Below, piece by piece: positions 63,088 to 64,000 of a DNA stretch of 64,000 nt. Position 1 is the stretch's first letter. Every line of letters starts with the position of its first letter. Source of the stretch: Paracoccaceae bacterium. Its GTDB lineage: Bacteria; Pseudomonadota; Alphaproteobacteria; Rhodobacterales; Rhodobacteraceae. Below the pieces are notes generated by a model, which made no database searches, was not told the origin of the DNA, and worked only from the letters and a program-made list of their open reading frames with translations. Made by a program: the position numbers and the translations under genes. The DNA lies in contig JAHEJA010000012.1 in the NCBI GenBank assembly GCA_024639125.1, positions 1-64,000 on the forward strand, given 5' to 3'.

Positions 63088-64000
63088 GGATCCGTGTATA
63101 GATTGCTTTCAACTGTCCTATTTGCGCAACCTCGACGCGCTCGTCTACAGAATGCATCGTTTTGCCAACCAACCCAAATTCGGTCACTGGGCAGTGTTGT
63201 TTCACAAAGCGCGCATCCGACGTCCCGCCCGTTGTCGACATCTCTGGCGTAACACCCAATTCATCTTGGACAGCTTTGGCAATAAGATCAGACAGCTCCC
63301 CAGGAGGCGTGATAAAGCTTTCGCCCGAAACTTTGATCGTCATCTCAAACGAGATGCCAGTTTCAGCGGCTACCTTGTCAACTTCGGCCTTGATCCAGTC
63401 CGTCAAACTGTCACCACTATGCGCATCGTTAAAGCGAATGTTGACCGTTGCCTTGGCAAATGCGGGGATAACATTTGTTGCTGGGTTACCAACATCTACT
63501 GTCGTTATCGCCAAGGTCGATTGATCGAAATGTTCTGTCCCTTGGTCCAATTCGTGCTGCGCCACACGATCGAGCAACCGAACCAGTGCCGTCACAGGAT
63601 TGTTCGCACGATGTGGATAAGCAGAATGGCCTTGAATACCCGTTGCTTTGAAAAAGACCGTCATCGACCCACGGCGACCGATCTTCATCATTTCACCCAT
63701 GGTATTCGGGCTTGTTGGTTCACCGACCAAACAATGGTCTATCTTTTCCCCATTGGCATCCATCCAATCTAGGATCGCGGTAGTGCCATCCAACGCGTCG
63801 CCTTCTTCGTCACCGGTGATCGTAATCACAATTGACCCGTCGGGCGGCGTATCTTTTACAAAATCAATTGCAGCAGCCACAAAAGCAGCGACACCGGATT
63901 TCATATCCGTCGCGCCGCGACCATACATAAAACCGTCTTTTATTTCGGCTCCAAAAGGGTCCACTGACCAAGCCGCCGCATCCCCAATTGGCACAACATC
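63068..64000 (-). CDS. dapE: Succinyl-diaminopimelate desuccinylase, N-terminus beyond window
   Basis: About 310 residues of the C-terminal part. M20 metallopeptidase motifs are visible: [17 protein letters not shown] (bridging Asp), [12 protein letters not shown] (catalytic Glu pair), and [16 protein letters not shown] at the dimerisation lid. [17 protein letters not shown] contributes the last ligand region. The reading continues beyond the right edge ([11 protein letters not shown]), so the first 60-70 residues are missing. It makes LL-diaminopimelate and lysine. It overlaps the DUF2064 gene. Confidence 0.93.
   Translation of the reverse strand, partial: DVVPIGDAAAWSVDPFGAEIKDGFMYGRGATDMKSGVAAFVAAAIDFVKDTPPDGSIVITITGDEEGDALDGTTAILDWMDANGEKIDHCLVGEPTSPNTMGEMMKIGRRGSMTVFFKATGIQGHSAYPHRANNPVTALVRLLDRVAQHELDQGTEHFDQSTLAITTVDVGNPATNVIPAFAKATVNIRFNDAHSGDSLTDWIKAEVDKVAAETGISFEMTIKVSGESFITPPGELSDLIAKAVQDELGVTPEMSTTGGTSDARFVKQHCPVTEFGLVGKTMHSVDERVEVAQIGQLKAIYTRILGGYFG

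Noticed and set aside
1-64000. tRNA, rRNA, CRISPR array or IS element
   Set aside because: All intergenic gaps were read on both strands; no cloverleaf, spacer-repeat series, transposase or terminal inverted repeats were seen.

Overview
The window looks like a chromosomal segment of an alphaproteobacterium of the family Rhodobacteraceae (Roseobacter-type). The evidence is the divergent RegB / Sco-RegA redox regulators, the tsaE-amgK-murU-addB-addA-trxA gene order, a long-form S-adenosylhomocysteinase, a CtrA-type TTAA-N7-TTAAC site and a heat-shock promoter of the CTTG-N17-CCCCATAT form. I recognise 57 protein genes, two of them cut by the window ends. I see no rRNA, tRNA, CRISPR array or insertion sequence.

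Layout. 1-9068: an amino-sugar (probably N-acetylglucosamine or chitooligosaccharide) locus. A leftward operon encodes an ABC importer, a Gfo/Idh/MocA oxidoreductase and a SIS-domain deaminase/isomerase. Divergent from it are a GntR/UTRA regulator and a cytoplasmic GH20 hexosaminidase. 9075-14063: a two-subunit molybdenum hydroxylase of the isoquinoline oxidoreductase type, an MFS carrier and an NDUFA9-like protein. 14247-20099: an uncharacterised oxidative set made of a dienelactone-hydrolase-like protein, a nitronate-monooxygenase-like flavoprotein, a Rieske oxygenase, an FAD monooxygenase with a small DUF2783-like partner, a hotdog thioesterase and an HD-domain protein of the PhnZ/MIOX type. 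20436-24438: DUF2853, AhcY, a methyltransferase, an HD hydrolase and a GNAT. 24452-28775: RegA, Sco, RegB and an orphan PAS protein. 28877-39672: TsaE, AmgK, MurU, AddB, AddA, thioredoxin and HslVU. 39773-44260: an MFS carrier and thiBPQ under a TPP riboswitch. 44289-46269: an AT-rich retron-like island. 46351-51779: aroC, a DMT exporter, HU, AMP nucleosidase, a VOC protein and a class II aldolase. 51776-55636: a SitABCD-type metal importer. 55790-64000: DeoC, a double aldehyde dehydrogenase, a lytic transglycosylase, RNase R, a DUF2064 protein and DapE.

The most unusual item is the gene at 44566-46269. One polypeptide carries a retron-type reverse transcriptase (NAESH, YADD and VTG motifs all visible) followed by a trypsin-like serine protease with an intact His-Asp-Ser triad. 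Before it lie about 280 AT-rich non-coding bases with paired repeats that could encode the msr-msd RNA. Together they could form a compact RT / ncRNA / protease defence module, inserted between the thi riboswitch and aroC. The RNA assignment and the defence role are inference.

Other points worth following are a permease fused to a DtxR/MntR-like C-terminal domain, a lytic transglycosylase with no signal peptide that is translationally coupled to RNase R, a 7-1-7 Fur-family palindrome before the metal importer, a CtrA site before the orphan PAS gene, and two convergent gene pairs whose stop codons overlap in the same TTAA.
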